Source: Arsenicicoccus bolidensis DSM 15745
GTDB lineage: Bacteria > Actinomycetota > Actinomycetes > Actinomycetales > Dermatophilaceae
Direction: 5' to 3'
DNA length: 64,000 bases
Assembly: GCF_000426385.1 (NCBI RefSeq)
Contig: NZ_AUFG01000015.1
Span: 1 to 64,000, forward strand
Below, in pieces: positions 40,736-51,639 of the stretch (its first letter is position 1; each line of letters begins with the position of its first letter). The translations under genes were made by a program, and so were the position numbers. Below the pieces are notes generated by a model, which had not been told where the DNA came from, did no database searches, and saw only the letters and a program-made list of their open reading frames with translations.

Positions 40736-41877
40736 TCAGTCCCCGAGCGGGATCCCGGCGCGGACCACGGTGGTGACCTGCAGGTCGGCGTCGAGAGCCA
40801 CCAGGTCGGCCCGCTTGTCCGGCTCGAGCGTGCCGCGGTCGTCCAGCCCCAGCACCCGGGCCGGGTTGGCCGTCGCGGCGGCGAGCGCCACCTCCAGCGG
40901 GACGCCGGCGACGTGCACCGCGTAGCGGACGGCCCGGTCGAGCGTGAGCGTGCTGCCGGCGATGGCGCCGTTGGTGACGAGCCGCGCGACGCCGTCGATG
41001 ACCTCGACGCCGAGGGGCCCGAGCAGGTACTCACCGTCCGGTGCCCCCGCCGCCGCCATCGCGTCGGTGACGAGCACGAGCCGCTCGGGGCAGGTGTCGG
41101 CGGCGTGACGCACCATCGCCGGGTGCACGTGGATGCCGTCGCAGATCACCTCGACCGCCACGCGGGGATCCGTGAGCGAGGCGCCGATGATGCCGGGCTC
41201 GCGGTGGTGCAGCGGCCGCATCGCGTTGAACAGGTGCGTCGCCACCGTCGCCCCAGCATCCATCGCGTCGAGCGCGATGTCGTAGGTCGCGTCCGAGTGG
41301 CCGATCGCCGCCACGACGCCGCGCCCCACGACGGTGCGGACCGCGTCGAGGCCGCCCTCCAGCTCGGGTGCCAGCGTGACCATCCGGACGGTGCCGGGAT
41401 GGGAGCCGAGCAGGCGGTCGAGGTCTGCCCGGGTCGGGGGCACGAGCTTGTCGGGGTCGTGCGCGCCCTTGTGGCAGCGGCTCAGCCACGGCCCCTCGAG
41501 GTGCACGCCCACCAGCTCGCCGTCCGCCACCAGCGGCGCGAGCACCCCCACCAGCCGGGCGAGCTCGTCGATCGTGTCGGTGACCAGGCTCGCCATCATC
41601 GTGGTCGTCCCGTGCGCGAGGTGCGTGGCGATCACCTGGCGTGCGGCGTCCTGGGTGCCATCGGTGTATGCCGCACCGCCGCCTCCGTGGCTGTGCGCGT
41701 CGACGAAGCCCGGCGCGAGGAGCACGTCCCCGAGGTCCAGCCAGTCCTCTGCGTCGGGACCGGCCCCGGGTGCGGGCGGTTCGGCATACGACACCTCGAC
41801 GATCGTGTCCCCCTGGACGCGCACCCACCCGGGGCCGGTGATGCCCCGGGTGGTGAGCAGACGCTGCGCGGTGAGGA

Positions 41878-41881
<4 letters not shown>
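40736..41881 (-). CDS. nagA: N-acetylglucosamine-6-phosphate deacetylase
   Basis: A 381-residue amidohydrolase that deacetylates GlcNAc-6-P to glucosamine-6-P. Motifs: PGFVDAHSHGGGG (first metal site), GVHLEGPWLS (metal Glu), IGHSDATYD, ATHLFNAMRPLHHREPG and VTDAMAAAG (catalytic Asp). ATG 41881 overlaps the stop of the upstream PTS gene (ATGA), so uptake and the next catabolic step are coupled. With the SIS-type deaminase on the divergent strand it completes GlcNAc breakdown to fructose-6-P. Confidence 0.95.
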
Positions 41882-43137
<1,256 letters not shown>

Positions 43138-43181
43138 CGGATGTTCCTCTCGGGGGTGCGGGGTGGTGCGGCGCGACGGCG

Positions 43182-43913
43182 TCAGGGCGTCATCGTGCGG
43201 TCGAGCGTCATGTGCACCTGGTAGCGGTCTCCGCGGTACCAGCTGCGTACGCGCTCGATCGGCCGGTCCCCGGAGCGGGAGAGCCGGTCGAAGATCATGA
43301 CGGGGGCGGTGGTGGACACCCCGAGGTGGCGGGCGGCGGACTGGGCCTGGTCGGCCCAGGCGGTCTGCTCGGCCGTGTCGACGGTCAGGGAGTACTCGTG
43401 GGCGAACACGTCGTAGAGCGAGCCGGTCAGGTCGTGCTGGTCGAGGCCGGGGAGCAGGTCCGCGGGGTGCCAGGCCCGCTCGAAGGCCATGGGTTCGTCG
43501 TCGGCGAGCCGCACCCGCTGGACGAGCCAGGCCGGCACGCCCGCCTCGAGACGCAGGTCCCCGGCCACCTCGCCGGGCAGCTCCTCGAGGCTGATCCCGA
43601 CGAGCCGGGTCGAGGGGGTCAGCCCCCGGCGGCGCATGTCCTGGGTGAACGACGCCAGGTGCAGGTGGGACTGGACGCGGGGCCGGGTCACGAAGGTCCC
43701 CTTGCCCTGGATGCGGTGCAGGACGCCGTCGGCGATGAGCCCCTCGATCGCCCGGCGCACCGTGGCCCGGCTGACGTCGTAGGCCGTCATGAGCTCCCGC
43801 TCGGACGGGATGGCGTCGTCCGGCCCGAGGGTGCGCACCCGGCCCGCGAGGGCCTCGCGGAGCTGGACGTGCTTGGGGACGGGGCCGTCGGAGAGGCGGG
43901 TGCGCGGTGGCAT
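43182..43913 (-). CDS. GntR/HutC-family repressor, DasR-like
   Basis: A 243-residue regulator. The N-terminal GntR winged helix (PSERELMTAYDVSRATVRRAIEGLIADGVLHRIQGKGTFVTRPRV) is followed by a UTRA ligand-binding domain (LHLASFTQDMRRRGLTPSTRLV...). Flanking genes for GlcNAc transport and catabolism, and a dre-like palindrome 32 bp upstream, make it a DasR/NagR-type regulator whose ligand is probably glucosamine-6-P or GlcNAc-6-P. ATG 43913 follows GAGAGGA. It is divergent from the SIS-domain gene, and the operator lies between. Confidence 0.92.
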   Translation of the reverse strand: MPPRTRLSDGPVPKHVQLREALAGRVRTLGPDDAIPSERELMTAYDVSRATVRRAIEGLIADGVLHRIQGKGTFVTRPRVQSHLHLASFTQDMRRRGLTPSTRLVGISLEELPGEVAGDLRLEAGVPAWLVQRVRLADDEPMAFERAWHPADLLPGLDQHDLTGSLYDVFAHEYSLTVDTAEQTAWADQAQSAARHLGVSTTAPVMIFDRLSRSGDRPIERVRSWYRGDRYQVHMTLDRTMTP

Positions 43914-43944
43914 CGGGGTCCTCTCGTCCGGCAGTGTGGTGCAT

Positions 43945-43966
43945 ACTGGTCCGTACCAGTACGGAC
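43945..43966. promoter_or_regulatory. dre-like operator with overlapping second palindrome
   Basis: ACTGGTCCGTACCAGT (43945-43960) closely resembles the DasR-responsive element of Streptomyces. A second perfect palindrome, GTCCGTAC-CA-GTACGGAC (43949-43966), overlaps it. It sits between the divergent repressor and SIS-domain genes and is the likely control point for both operons. Confidence 0.75.
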
Positions 43967-44045
43967 CTGTAGGATCCACCTCGTCGCCATCGCTGTCAAC
44001 GCGCCCAACCGTGCCGATGCCGACTCGTGACTCGAAGGAGACGTC

Positions 44046-45116
44046 ATGATCGAGAGCCAGATGCTGCGCGAGATCCACGAGCAGCCCGCCGCCGCCACGC
44101 GCACCATCGAGGCGCTGGTGCCGATGCGTCCCGAGATCGCCGCCCTCGCCGAGGGCCGGCGCCACGTCCTGTTCGCGGCGCGCGGCTCCAGCGACAACGC
44201 CGGCCTCTACGGCCGCTACCTGCTGGAGACGTATGCCGGGCGTCCCGCCGCGATGCTGGCACCGAGCGTGTTCACGCACTACCACGCGACCGTCGACCTG
44301 TCCGACACGCTCGTCGTCACCGTCAGCCAGTCCGGCAGCACCCAGGAGCTGGTCGAGACCCAGGCGCTGGTGCAGGCGCAGGGCGCTGCGACGGTCGCCA
44401 TCACCAACGTCGCCGACTCCCCACTCGCGGCCGAGGCCGACCTCGCTCTCGTCACCCAGGCCGGTCCCGAGCTCGCCGTCCCCGCGACCAAGACCTATCT
44501 CGGCCAGACCATCGCCATGGCCGTCCTCGCCACCGCGCTCTCGCCCACCCCGACGACGCTGGACGCCGAGCTCGCGGAGCTCCCCCAGCGCATCGCGCAG
44601 GTCATCGCGGCCGGCACCGGCGTCGACGAAGCCGCGTGCGCCCTGGCCGAGGCGATGGGCCCCACGATCGTCACGGGCCGCGGACTCCTGCTCGGCACGG
44701 CGCTCGAGACGGCGCTCAAGATCGAGGAGACCTGCCTGCGCCCGGTCCGCGGCTACTCCTACGCCGACCTGCGGCACGGGCCGATCGCCGTCGTCCGCCC
44801 CGGCGCGGTGGCGGTGCTCGTCTGCGCCCAGGACGGCCCGCTCACCGGTCCGATGACCGAGCTCGCCGGAGCGCTGGCCGAGCGTGGCGCCACCGTGATC
44901 GGCATCGGTGGGGACGACGAGTTCGTCCGGGCCTGCGGGTTGCACGTGCCGGCACCCGCCGCACCTGAGACGCTGGCCCCCATCGGCACCATCGTCCCCG
45001 CCCAGCTCGTCGTCGAACGCCTCGCCGCCCGGCTGGACCTGGACCCCGACAGCCCGCGCGGGCTCGCCAAGGTCACCCAGACCGAAGCAGACTCGTCCTC
45101 CGACGACCGCGCGTGA
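44046..45116 (+). CDS. SIS-domain glucosamine-6-phosphate deaminase-like protein
   Basis: A 356-residue protein with two SIS domains, equivalent to the isomerase half of GlmS. FAARGSSDNAGLYGRYLLE and VTVSQSGSTQELVE are the sugar-phosphate-binding loops; VPATKTYLGQ and SYADLRHGPIAVV are second-domain motifs; LAKVTQTEA is the C-terminal tail. Without the glutaminase half, such proteins act as NagB-II deaminases, converting glucosamine-6-P to fructose-6-P and ammonia, which fits the regulon and the absence of a classical nagB here. ATG 44046 follows GAAGGAG. Confidence 0.88.
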   Translation: MIESQMLREIHEQPAAATRTIEALVPMRPEIAALAEGRRHVLFAARGSSDNAGLYGRYLLETYAGRPAAMLAPSVFTHYHATVDLSDTLVVTVSQSGSTQELVETQALVQAQGAATVAITNVADSPLAAEADLALVTQAGPELAVPATKTYLGQTIAMAVLATALSPTPTTLDAELAELPQRIAQVIAAGTGVDEAACALAEAMGPTIVTGRGLLLGTALETALKIEETCLRPVRGYSYADLRHGPIAVVRPGAVAVLVCAQDGPLTGPMTELAGALAERGATVIGIGGDDEFVRACGLHVPAPAAPETLAPIGTIVPAQLVVERLAARLDLDPDSPRGLAKVTQTEADSSSDDRA

Positions 45117-45135
45117 TCCCGAAAGGACCCCTGAC

Positions 45136-45366
45136 ATGACCAAGGCCGAGCAGATCCTGGCCGCCCTCGGCGGCGCCGGCAACATCGTCGAGATCGAGCC
45201 GTGCATCACGCGCCTGCGCACCGAGGTCAAGGACCCCTCCGTGGTCGACCAGGCCGCCCTCAAGGCCGCCGGCGCGCACGGCGTCGTCGCCGCCGGCACG
45301 GTCGTGCAGGTCGTCGTCGGCCCCGAGGCCGACAACCTCGCCGAGGACATCGAGGACCTGCTGTGA
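45136..45366 (+). CDS. PTS EIIB, glucose/GlcNAc type
   Basis: A 76-residue stand-alone EIIB. Phospho-acceptor Cys23 lies in VEIEPCITRLRTEVKD, the canonical EIIB signature. It passes phosphate from EIIA to the sugar carried by EIIC. ATG 45136 follows GAAAGGA. Its TGA overlaps the GTG of the EIIA gene. Confidence 0.93.
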   Translation: MTKAEQILAALGGAGNIVEIEPCITRLRTEVKDPSVVDQAALKAAGAHGVVAAGTVVQVVVGPEADNLAEDIEDLL

Positions 45367-45812
45367 CGGACGTCCTCAGCCCGGCGACCGGCACCATCCG
45401 GCCGCTGGCAGAGGCCCCCGACCCGGTCTTCGCCGCCGAGATGGTCGGCCCCGGCCTGGCCGTCGACCCGGCGCGCGAGCCGCAGACCGCCGTCGCGCCG
45501 ATCTCCGGCACCATCGCCAAGCTGCACCCCCACGCGTTCGCCATCGCCGGGGACGGGATCGCGGTGCTCGTCCACCTGGGCATCGACACCGTCCAGCTCG
45601 GCGGCGAGGGCTTCGAGGTCCTCGCCACCGAGGGCGCCCACGTCGACGCCGGCGCCGCCGTGGTCCGCTGGGATCCCACCACCGTCGAGGCGGGCGACCG
45701 CTCCCCCATCGTCATGGTGTGCGTCCTGGACCAGCTGGCCGGCGCCGTGCCGACCGACCGCGCCGGATCGCCGGTCGCCGTGGGCGAGACGCTGCTGACG
45801 TGGCCGAGCTGA
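45363..45812 (+). CDS. PTS EIIA, glucose type (Crr-like)
   Basis: A 149-residue EIIA with the phospho-accepting His71 in IAVLVHLGIDTVQLGGEGF, preceded by PISGTIAKLHPHAFAI. GTG 45363 overlaps the EIIB stop. With EIIB and EIIC it forms the complete but split GlcNAc phosphotransferase; in many actinobacteria this EIIA also serves other permeases. Confidence 0.94.
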   Translation: MTDVLSPATGTIRPLAEAPDPVFAAEMVGPGLAVDPAREPQTAVAPISGTIAKLHPHAFAIAGDGIAVLVHLGIDTVQLGGEGFEVLATEGAHVDAGAAVVRWDPTTVEAGDRSPIVMVCVLDQLAGAVPTDRAGSPVAVGETLLTWPS

Positions 45813-46447
45813 GGCGACCCGCCGCGCTGCTGCTCGACCTCGACGGCACGCTCGTCGACTCCGAGCCCGTGCACCGCGAGGCCTACCGGCGCTTCTTCCG
45901 CGCCCGCGGGTGGGAGCACGACGACGCGCTGCTCTCGCTGTTCACCGGTCGCCGCGCGGACGACGTCTTTGCCAGCACCCCGGGCCCCTGGTCCGCCGAG
46001 GACCCGACCGCCCTCTTCCACGAGGTCGTGTCGCACCACCCCCACGACCTGCTCCCCGAGCCCGTCGCCGGGGCACGGGAGCTCGTCGACGACGCCTGCG
46101 CCCGCGGCATCCCGTGCGTCCTCGTGACCTCGGCCGGTCGGCGCTGGGCGGTCACCGCGCTCGAGCTCCTCGGCGGCTCCGAGCGGTTCGCGGCGATGGT
46201 GACCCGCGACGACGTCACCGAGGGCAAGCCGGCCCCCGACGGCTACCTCCTCGCCATACGCACCCTCGGGGTCCGCGCCGAGGACTGCCTGGTCGCCGAG
46301 GACACCCCCGCCGGCGTCCGGGCCGGGCGAGCCGCCGGCGTCGGGACCGTCGTCGGCGTCACCACCAGCTTCTCGGCCGAGGAGCTCCGCGACGCGGGCG
46401 CCGACCTGGTGCTCCCCGACCTGCACGGTCTCACCACGCCTGCCTGA
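45800..46447 (+). CDS. HAD-family sugar-phosphate phosphatase/mutase
   Basis: A 215-residue HAD hydrolase of the beta-phosphoglucomutase/phosphatase clade: LLDLDGTLVDSEPVHREAYRRFF, VLVTSAGRRWA, GKPAPDGYLLA and VAEDTPAGVRAGRAAG. GTG 45800 overlaps the EIIA frame by 13 bp, tying it to the PTS operon. A sugar-phosphate phosphatase that relieves excess phosphosugar is plausible; the substrate is not evident. An upstream in-frame start inside EIIA cannot be excluded. Confidence 0.82.
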   Translation: MAELRRPAALLLDLDGTLVDSEPVHREAYRRFFRARGWEHDDALLSLFTGRRADDVFASTPGPWSAEDPTALFHEVVSHHPHDLLPEPVAGARELVDDACARGIPCVLVTSAGRRWAVTALELLGGSERFAAMVTRDDVTEGKPAPDGYLLAIRTLGVRAEDCLVAEDTPAGVRAGRAAGVGTVVGVTTSFSAEELRDAGADLVLPDLHGLTTPA

Positions 46448-46470
46448 CCAGAGCAGAGCAGGTATGCCGA

Positions 46471-46506
46471 AGGGCCCGCCCCCTCCTCGCGGAGGTGACG
46501 GGCCCT
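46471..46506. terminator. Bidirectional hairpin between HAD and subtilase genes
   Basis: AGGGCCCG (46471-46478) pairs with CGGGCCCT (46499-46506), and an inner stem CCTCC/GGAGG (46482-46495) closes on TCGC. GTATGCCG (46462-46469) lies just to the left. Confidence 0.75.
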
Positions 46507-46530
46507 CGTCGGTGACTCAGCGGGCTGAGG

Positions 46531-49530
46531 TCACTTGGGGTCCAGGCTGACCAAGACGTCCTTGACCGTGGCCGCGCCGTTGCCGAGGGAGATCGCACCG
46601 AAGTAGTGCTGCCCCGCGGTCAGGCCCTTCCAGGCGGCCGTGACGGTGGTCGGTCGGGCCATCGTGACGGACTGGGTGGCCGGGGTCGCGGTGAGGTTGC
46701 CCTCGGCCTTGTCGCCCAGCACGAACGAGTGCTGCTTGATCGCGAGCGAGTCCGCACCGGCGAAGAGCTTGGCCTCGACGGTGTAGGTGCCGGCCGCCGG
46801 GTTCATCAGCGTGACCTGCTCCTGGGCCGTGGCCTCGCCGCTGTTGCCGATCTCCTTGCCGTCCTTCTTGACCACGAGGTCGATGTCGACACCCTGCGGG
46901 TAGTCGGCGTCGAAGGTCGCGAAGCGGGCGGCCTTGGTGCCGGCCGGGACCTGGACGGTCGTCGTGAGGACGGCGCCCTTGGCGACGGTGCCGGTGTTGA
47001 CCTGCGACGGGATCGCGCCGGCGGGCTTGGCGGTCAGGGTGCCCGAGTAGCCGGGCGTGACCTTGATGACCTCGGAGCCGGACGTCGCCGCGCTCTTGAT
47101 CTCGCTGGTGCTGGCGGCCAGGGCCACCGGGCGGATCGCGAGCGGGCTGCGGACGACCTGGCCGCGGTTGCCCTGCCAGGTCAGCGCGCCGAAGCCGTAC
47201 TGGTTCATCTGCGCCGCGCTGCGGGTGAAGGTGACCGTGAACTTCTTGGTCTCACCCGGCTTGACGGTGATGGTCGACGGCGAGACCGAGACCTTGACGC
47301 CGGTCGGCTGCTGGACGCGAGCCTTGTAGGTCGCGGTCTTGCTCTCGACGTTGCGCACGTAGCGCGTGACCGTCTGCGAGCCGGCGAGGTCGCCGACCGC
47401 GATGCTCGGGTAGTTGAGGTCGCTCGGGTCGATGGTGCCGACCCGGTCGCAGGTGCCGGGCGCCTGCACGAGCTCGAGCTGCTTGATCCCGCAGAGGTAC
47501 ATCAGCCAGTCGGGCGAGTAGGAGTCGTAGACCAGGCCCGGGTTGAGGGCCTGGGCCGGACGGACGTGACCGGAGCCCATGTCGAGCGGGGTGGCGTTCT
47601 CGCCCGAGCGCTGGATCGGCTGACCCTTGTCGTCGAGCGGGGACGCGGTCGTCATCATCGCGGACTTCACGGCCATCGGGGACCAGGTCCACTCGGGGTG
47701 GGCCTGCTTGATGAGCGCGGCGATGCCGGCGATGTGCGGGGCCGACATCGAGGTGCCGGACATCGAGTTGAAGTTGTTGTGACCGTCGGCCTTGGGCGAG
47801 ACGGCGGCGATGATGTCGACGCCCGGGGCGGTGATGTCGGGCTTGAGCAGGTCACCACCACCGGCCAGGGACGGGCCGTATGACGAGAAGCCCGCCATCT
47901 CGGGGTTGCGCGCGGCGGGGTCGAGGTAGGGGTCGCCCAGCGTCGCGGTGGGGTTGGCGTCGGCGTTGACGTAGGTCTTGACCTTGGCGCCGTCCGTGGC
48001 CGACAGGTGGATCATCGGCACCGGCGTGAAGTCGGCGTTGAGGGACTGGTTGTCCGCGGTGTTGACCTGGATCATGCCGATGCCGCCGGCGGCCTTGACC
48101 GCCTCGCCCTTGTCGACGCGGGCGTTGCCGCCGCGCGTGCACAGGACGATCTTGCCCTTGATCTTGGCGGGGTCGAGGACGGGCGTGATGCCGTTGCCGT
48201 GGTTGTCGTCGACGTCGGAGTAGCAGTACTTGACCTTGGTCGCGTCCGCGCCCGGCAGGCCGGCCTTCTCGGAGTCGATGACGGCCGCGGGGCCGATCTT
48301 GCCGCCGGTGCCGACACCGGTGTAGGTCTGGCCGTTGCCGAGCGTGACCTTCTTGCTGACGGCCTTGGGCGCCGTGCTGGCGGCCACGGTCATCTCCCAC
48401 GGGGAGTTGTGCGCGACCGACGACTCGCCCACGGTGTCACCGGAGTTGCCGGCCGACGCGGAGACGAAGACGCCGGCGTCGGCGGCGTTGAAGAACGCGA
48501 TCTCGTCCGGCGTGACGGAGTAGACGCTGGAGCCCGACACCGAGTAGTTGATGACGTCGACGCCGTCCGCGACCGCCTGGTCGATGGCGGCCACGAGGTC
48601 GACCGTCGCGCCGCTCGCGCGGCCGTCAGGGGTCGCCCACAGGGCCTTGTACGCCGCGATGCGGGCGGCAGGCGCCATACCGGAGATCTTGCCGACCGAG
48701 ATGCCGTTGATCGAGGCCGGGACCCCGTAGTTGCCGGCGGCGGTCCCCGCGGTGTGGGTGCCGTGGTCGTTGTAGCCGCGCGGGGTCTTGAACTCGAAGG
48801 GCTCGACCGTCGAGGCGCTGTAGTAGGCACGCGCGCCGATGAGCTTGTTGTTGCAGGTGACCTTGTTGGGTCCGGTGCCGCCGTCGCAGACGCCGTTCCA
48901 GTTCTGGTCGATGCGCCACTGGTCGGTCGGGTTGGCGAGCGGGGCGAAGGACGGGTTCTCGGGCCAGATGCCGGAGTCGATGACGCCGATGATCATGCCG
49001 GAGCCGGAGTTGGCGTTGCCGCCGAACTGCTTCTGCCACACGCCGTTCGGGCCGTCGAGGCCCAGGAACTGCGGCGTGGTGTTGGTGTCCATCGTGCGGA
49101 TCTCGTTCTTCCACACGCGCACGACGTCGCCGGACTTCTCCAGCTTGGCCGCCTGAGCCGGCGTGAGGCGCACGGCCATGCCGTTGAAGGACGTGGTGTA
49201 GTCGCGCGTCTTGGCCGAGGCGGGGACCCCCGCGGCCTTGAGCGTGTCGGTGTGGTCGGCCTTGAGGTGCTGGGCGTAGCGCTGCCCCGCGCTGGACCGG
49301 ACCTTGACCTTCTTGCCCTTGCCGGGCTTGGTGGCGGGGATCCCCTCGACCCCACCGGTGTAGGTGGCGAGCGGCGCGCCCGCGACCTGGACGATGTAGA
49401 GCTCTGCAGAACCCTGGCCTGCGGCGTTGGCCGGCGCGCCGGCGATCGCCAGCGGGCCGAACGCGACGGCTGCAGCAGCCGCCGAGACGATGACCGGTCT
49501 CCCTCGACCGGTCCATGAGTGCTTGTGCAC
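46531..49530 (-). CDS. Secreted subtilisin-like serine protease (S8, with PA and Fn3-like domains)
   Basis: A 999-residue secreted subtilase. Signal peptide 1-37, inhibitor-type I9 propeptide (about 40-160), and a catalytic domain with Asp185 (VIDSGIWP), His256 (NDHGTHTAG) and Ser594 (SGTSMSAPH). A protease-associated domain of about 140 residues is inserted between His and Ser ([13 protein letters not shown]...). The Fn3-like region (about 690-800) and a C-terminal beta domain follow. This S8-PA-Fn3 layout is that of cucumisin-type plant subtilases and their actinobacterial relatives. GTG 49530 follows GGAGGA. Confidence 0.94.
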   Translation of the reverse strand: MHKHSWTGRGRPVIVSAAAAAVAFGPLAIAGAPANAAGQGSAELYIVQVAGAPLATYTGGVEGIPATKPGKGKKVKVRSSAGQRYAQHLKADHTDTLKAAGVPASAKTRDYTTSFNGMAVRLTPAQAAKLEKSGDVVRVWKNEIRTMDTNTTPQFLGLDGPNGVWQKQFGGNANSGSGMIIGVIDSGIWPENPSFAPLANPTDQWRIDQNWNGVCDGGTGPNKVTCNNKLIGARAYYSASTVEPFEFKTPRGYNDHGTHTAGTAAGNYGVPASINGISVGKISGMAPAARIAAYKALWATPDGRASGATVDLVAAIDQAVADGVDVINYSVSGSSVYSVTPDEIAFFNAADAGVFVSASAGNSGDTVGESSVAHNSPWEMTVAASTAPKAVSKKVTLGNGQTYTGVGTGGKIGPAAVIDSEKAGLPGADATKVKYCYSDVDDNHGNGITPVLDPAKIKGKIVLCTRGGNARVDKGEAVKAAGGIGMIQVNTADNQSLNADFTPVPMIHLSATDGAKVKTYVNADANPTATLGDPYLDPAARNPEMAGFSSYGPSLAGGGDLLKPDITAPGVDIIAAVSPKADGHNNFNSMSGTSMSAPHIAGIAALIKQAHPEWTWSPMAVKSAMMTTASPLDDKGQPIQRSGENATPLDMGSGHVRPAQALNPGLVYDSYSPDWLMYLCGIKQLELVQAPGTCDRVGTIDPSDLNYPSIAVGDLAGSQTVTRYVRNVESKTATYKARVQQPTGVKVSVSPSTITVKPGETKKFTVTFTRSAAQMNQYGFGALTWQGNRGQVVRSPLAIRPVALAASTSEIKSAATSGSEVIKVTPGYSGTLTAKPAGAIPSQVNTGTVAKGAVLTTTVQVPAGTKAARFATFDADYPQGVDIDLVVKKDGKEIGNSGEATAQEQVTLMNPAAGTYTVEAKLFAGADSLAIKQHSFVLGDKAEGNLTATPATQSVTMARPTTVTAAWKGLTAGQHYFGAISLGNGAATVKDVLVSLDPK

Positions 49531-49747
49531 AGTTCCTCCCAGAGATGGCGTGCGACCGACGTTGGTCGCTTCGCGAGCGTATGACGCCCCCGCGCGTTAC
49601 GCCATAGGGGGGAGCGGCATCTGTGGCCACGCGTCGCCACAATCCGTCAACCTCCGGCGAGACGACGCCGATTCTGCGTACCCAGGGGTAACGCGCATGC
49701 TGGGGCGAACCGACGCACCCGTCCACCGTTGCCCGAGGAGCCCACCC

Positions 49748-50689
49748 GTGATCGGTTCGACCATCGTGTCCGTGGGCCACTACCAGCCCGCGCGCATCCT
49801 GGACAACGACGAGCTGTCCCGCCTGGTCGACACCAGCGACGAGTGGATCACCCGACGGGTCGGGATCGCGCAGCGCCGGGTCGCCGCCCCGGACGAGACG
49901 GTCGCCGACATGGCCACCGAGGCCGCACGGGACGCCCTGCAGGACAAGGGGATCGACCCCGCGGGCATCGACCTCGTGATCGTCGCGACCTGCACCAACC
50001 ACGACCGCTCCCCCAGCACCGCCGCCCAGGTGGCCCGCCGGCTCGGGCTCGGCTCGGCGCCCGCGGTCATGGACGTCAACGCCGTCTGCTCGGGCTTCTG
50101 CCACGCGCTGGCGCTCGCGGAACAGGCGATCGCCACGGGCAGCGCCACGCGCGCGGTCGTCGTGGGTGTCGACAAGTTCACGGACTTCATCGACTGGAAC
50201 GACCGCACGACGTGCATCCTCGTGGGCGACGGTGCCGGGGCCGTCGTGCTCGAGGCGTCGCCGGAGCGCGGGGTCAGCCCCGTGGTGTGGGGGTCGGTGC
50301 CCGAGATGGGCGACGCCGTCGTCATCAAGGAGCTGCCCGACGGGTTCAGCCAGCAGGGCCAGGCCGTCTTTCGCTGGACGACGACGCAGCTGCCGGCCAT
50401 CGCCCGACAGATCTGCGAGCGGGCCGACGTCGCGCCGAGCGACCTCGCCGGGATCGTGCTGCACCAGGCCAACCTGCGGATCATCGAGCCGCTCGCGGCC
50501 AAGATCGGGGCCACCGACGCGGTCGTGTCCACCGACGTCGTCGAGTCCGGCAACACCTCGGCGGCGAGCGTGCCCCTCGCCCTGTCCAAGCTCGTGCGCA
50601 GCGGACGGGTCGCGAGCGGCGCCCCGATCCTGCTGTTCGGCTTCGGCGGCGGGCTGGCCTATGCCGGCCAGGTCGTCCGCTGCCCCTGA
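49748..50689 (+). CDS. fabH: 3-oxoacyl-ACP synthase III (KAS III)
   Basis: A 313-residue KAS III enzyme: catalytic Cys114 in VNAVCSGFCHAL, His in LHQANLRI and Asn in ESGNTSAASVP. KAS III condenses an acyl-CoA starter with malonyl-ACP. GTG 49748 follows GAGGAG by eight bases. It is not in a fab operon, so it may serve a specialised pathway or be a second copy. The 217 bp between it and the divergent subtilase gene carry no clear operator. Short tandem repeats and a large inverted repeat follow its stop. Confidence 0.94.
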   Translation: MIGSTIVSVGHYQPARILDNDELSRLVDTSDEWITRRVGIAQRRVAAPDETVADMATEAARDALQDKGIDPAGIDLVIVATCTNHDRSPSTAAQVARRLGLGSAPAVMDVNAVCSGFCHALALAEQAIATGSATRAVVVGVDKFTDFIDWNDRTTCILVGDGAGAVVLEASPERGVSPVVWGSVPEMGDAVVIKELPDGFSQQGQAVFRWTTTQLPAIARQICERADVAPSDLAGIVLHQANLRIIEPLAAKIGATDAVVSTDVVESGNTSAASVPLALSKLVRSGRVASGAPILLFGFGGGLAYAGQVVRCP

Positions 50690-50708
50690 CCTGACCTGAT
50701 CTGACCTG
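50686..50708 (+). repeat. CTGAC pentanucleotide repeat at the fabH stop
   Basis: CTGAC CTGAC CTGAT CTGAC CTG begins within the last fabH codon; the stop codon is part of the repeat. It is a short microsatellite. Confidence 0.8.
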
Positions 50709-50722
50709 CCGCGTCCTCCCCC

Positions 50723-50767
50723 GGCTCGCGTGGTTCGCGCGGCTCGCGCGGCTCACCCGGCTCGCGC
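50723..50767 (+). repeat. 9-bp tandem repeat, five copies
   Basis: Five 9-mers of the form GGCTCGCGC (copies at 50723, 50732, 50741, 50750 and 50759; two with changes) lie immediately before the inverted repeat. Noncoding. Confidence 0.85.
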
Positions 50768-50835
50768 CATTGGTCACCAATGACGTTTTGGATCGTTCAT
50801 AACACCCCTCGACACGTCATTGGTGACCAATGGCG
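50765..50835. repeat. 22-bp perfect inverted repeat with nested palindromes
   Basis: Arms 50765-50786 and 50814-50835 are perfect inverse copies separated by a 27-bp AT-richer loop. Each arm contains the palindromic 13-mer ATTGGT-(C/G)-ACCAAT, centred 50 bp apart. It lies between the convergent fabH and DUF364 genes, so it may be a terminator; the nested symmetry also suits a pair of operator sites or a mobile repeat. Confidence 0.9.
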
Positions 50836-50854
50836 GGTGGTCTGGGGCGGGCGG

Positions 50855-51631
50855 TCAGGCGGGGACGCGGAGGTTGAAGAGCGTCAGGGCGCCCCGCATC
50901 GAGGCCATCCCCTGCCCCTGCATCAGGGCGCGGCGGCACCAGGGCGCGTCGTAGACCAGCGACCCGCTGATCTCGTCGACCCGCCCCGCGAACGCCTCGG
51001 GCGCCAGCGGCGTGCTCGGCCCCACCAGCGTGGTGCGGGCGCCGCCGCTCAGCTCGAGCAGCCGCGGCAGCGTCTTGTTGGCCAGCGTCATGCTCGTGAT
51101 GAACGCGTGGTCGACCTCCGGCAGCACGAACTCCGCTGCGGCGTCGGGCAGGTCACGACCTTGGGGGCGGCGCTCGAGGACCGTCAGGTCGCAGCGGGAC
51201 GCGAGCTGGTCGAGGTGGCGGAAGCGCCCCACGACGGCCACCCGGCGCCCCTGCACGAGCTCCCCCGACCGCTCGAACGCCGAGGCGTCCCAGTCGATCA
51301 CGTCACCGGCGTGCGCCTCGAGCCGCTCCTGGGTGTTGCACCAGGCGTTGATGGCGGCGAGCCCGATCGCGGCGAGGCGTCGGTCCCACGAGCGCACCAG
51401 CGCGGCCACGTCGGCGAGGTCCTGACCGACCACGTCCTGCGGCCCGTGCGGGTCGTCGCGGCCGTCGTCGGGCACGCTCGACAGCCCCGCGCCGCCGGCG
51501 TCGGTCTCGACGAGCGCCCACCTCGACACCACGCAGGTGGTGACGGTGACGCCGCGAGGCACCAGCGCCGTCAGGCCGTCATACAGCTCCCAGGGGGAGG
51601 TGTGTGACCGCTCTCGAGAGGTGCTCGTCAT
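50855..51631 (-). CDS. DUF4213/DUF364 protein (putative heavy-metal chelation domain)
   Basis: A 258-residue protein. The N-terminal part (WELYDGLTALVPRGVTVTTCVVSRWALVETDAGGAGLSS) matches DUF4213; the C-terminal part, a Rossmann-like domain (VAVVGRFRHLDQLASRCDLTVLERRPQGRDLPDAAAEFVLPEVDHAFITSMTLANKTLPRLLEL), matches DUF364, annotated as putative heavy-metal chelation. ATG 51631 has GAGGAG four bases upstream; an alternative ATG 51643 overlaps the PBP stop. It is co-transcribed after the penicillin-binding protein gene. Cellular role unknown. Confidence 0.85.
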   Translation of the reverse strand: MTSTSRERSHTSPWELYDGLTALVPRGVTVTTCVVSRWALVETDAGGAGLSSVPDDGRDDPHGPQDVVGQDLADVAALVRSWDRRLAAIGLAAINAWCNTQERLEAHAGDVIDWDASAFERSGELVQGRRVAVVGRFRHLDQLASRCDLTVLERRPQGRDLPDAAAEFVLPEVDHAFITSMTLANKTLPRLLELSGGARTTLVGPSTPLAPEAFAGRVDEISGSLVYDAPWCRRALMQGQGMASMRGALTLFNLRVPA

Positions 51632-51639
51632 CTCGCTCC

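Noticed and set aside
50723-50767. 9-bp tandem repeat as an iteron-type origin or CRISPR
   Set aside because: The units are too short and degenerate, there is no replication gene or AT-rich melting region nearby, and no spacers lie between copies.
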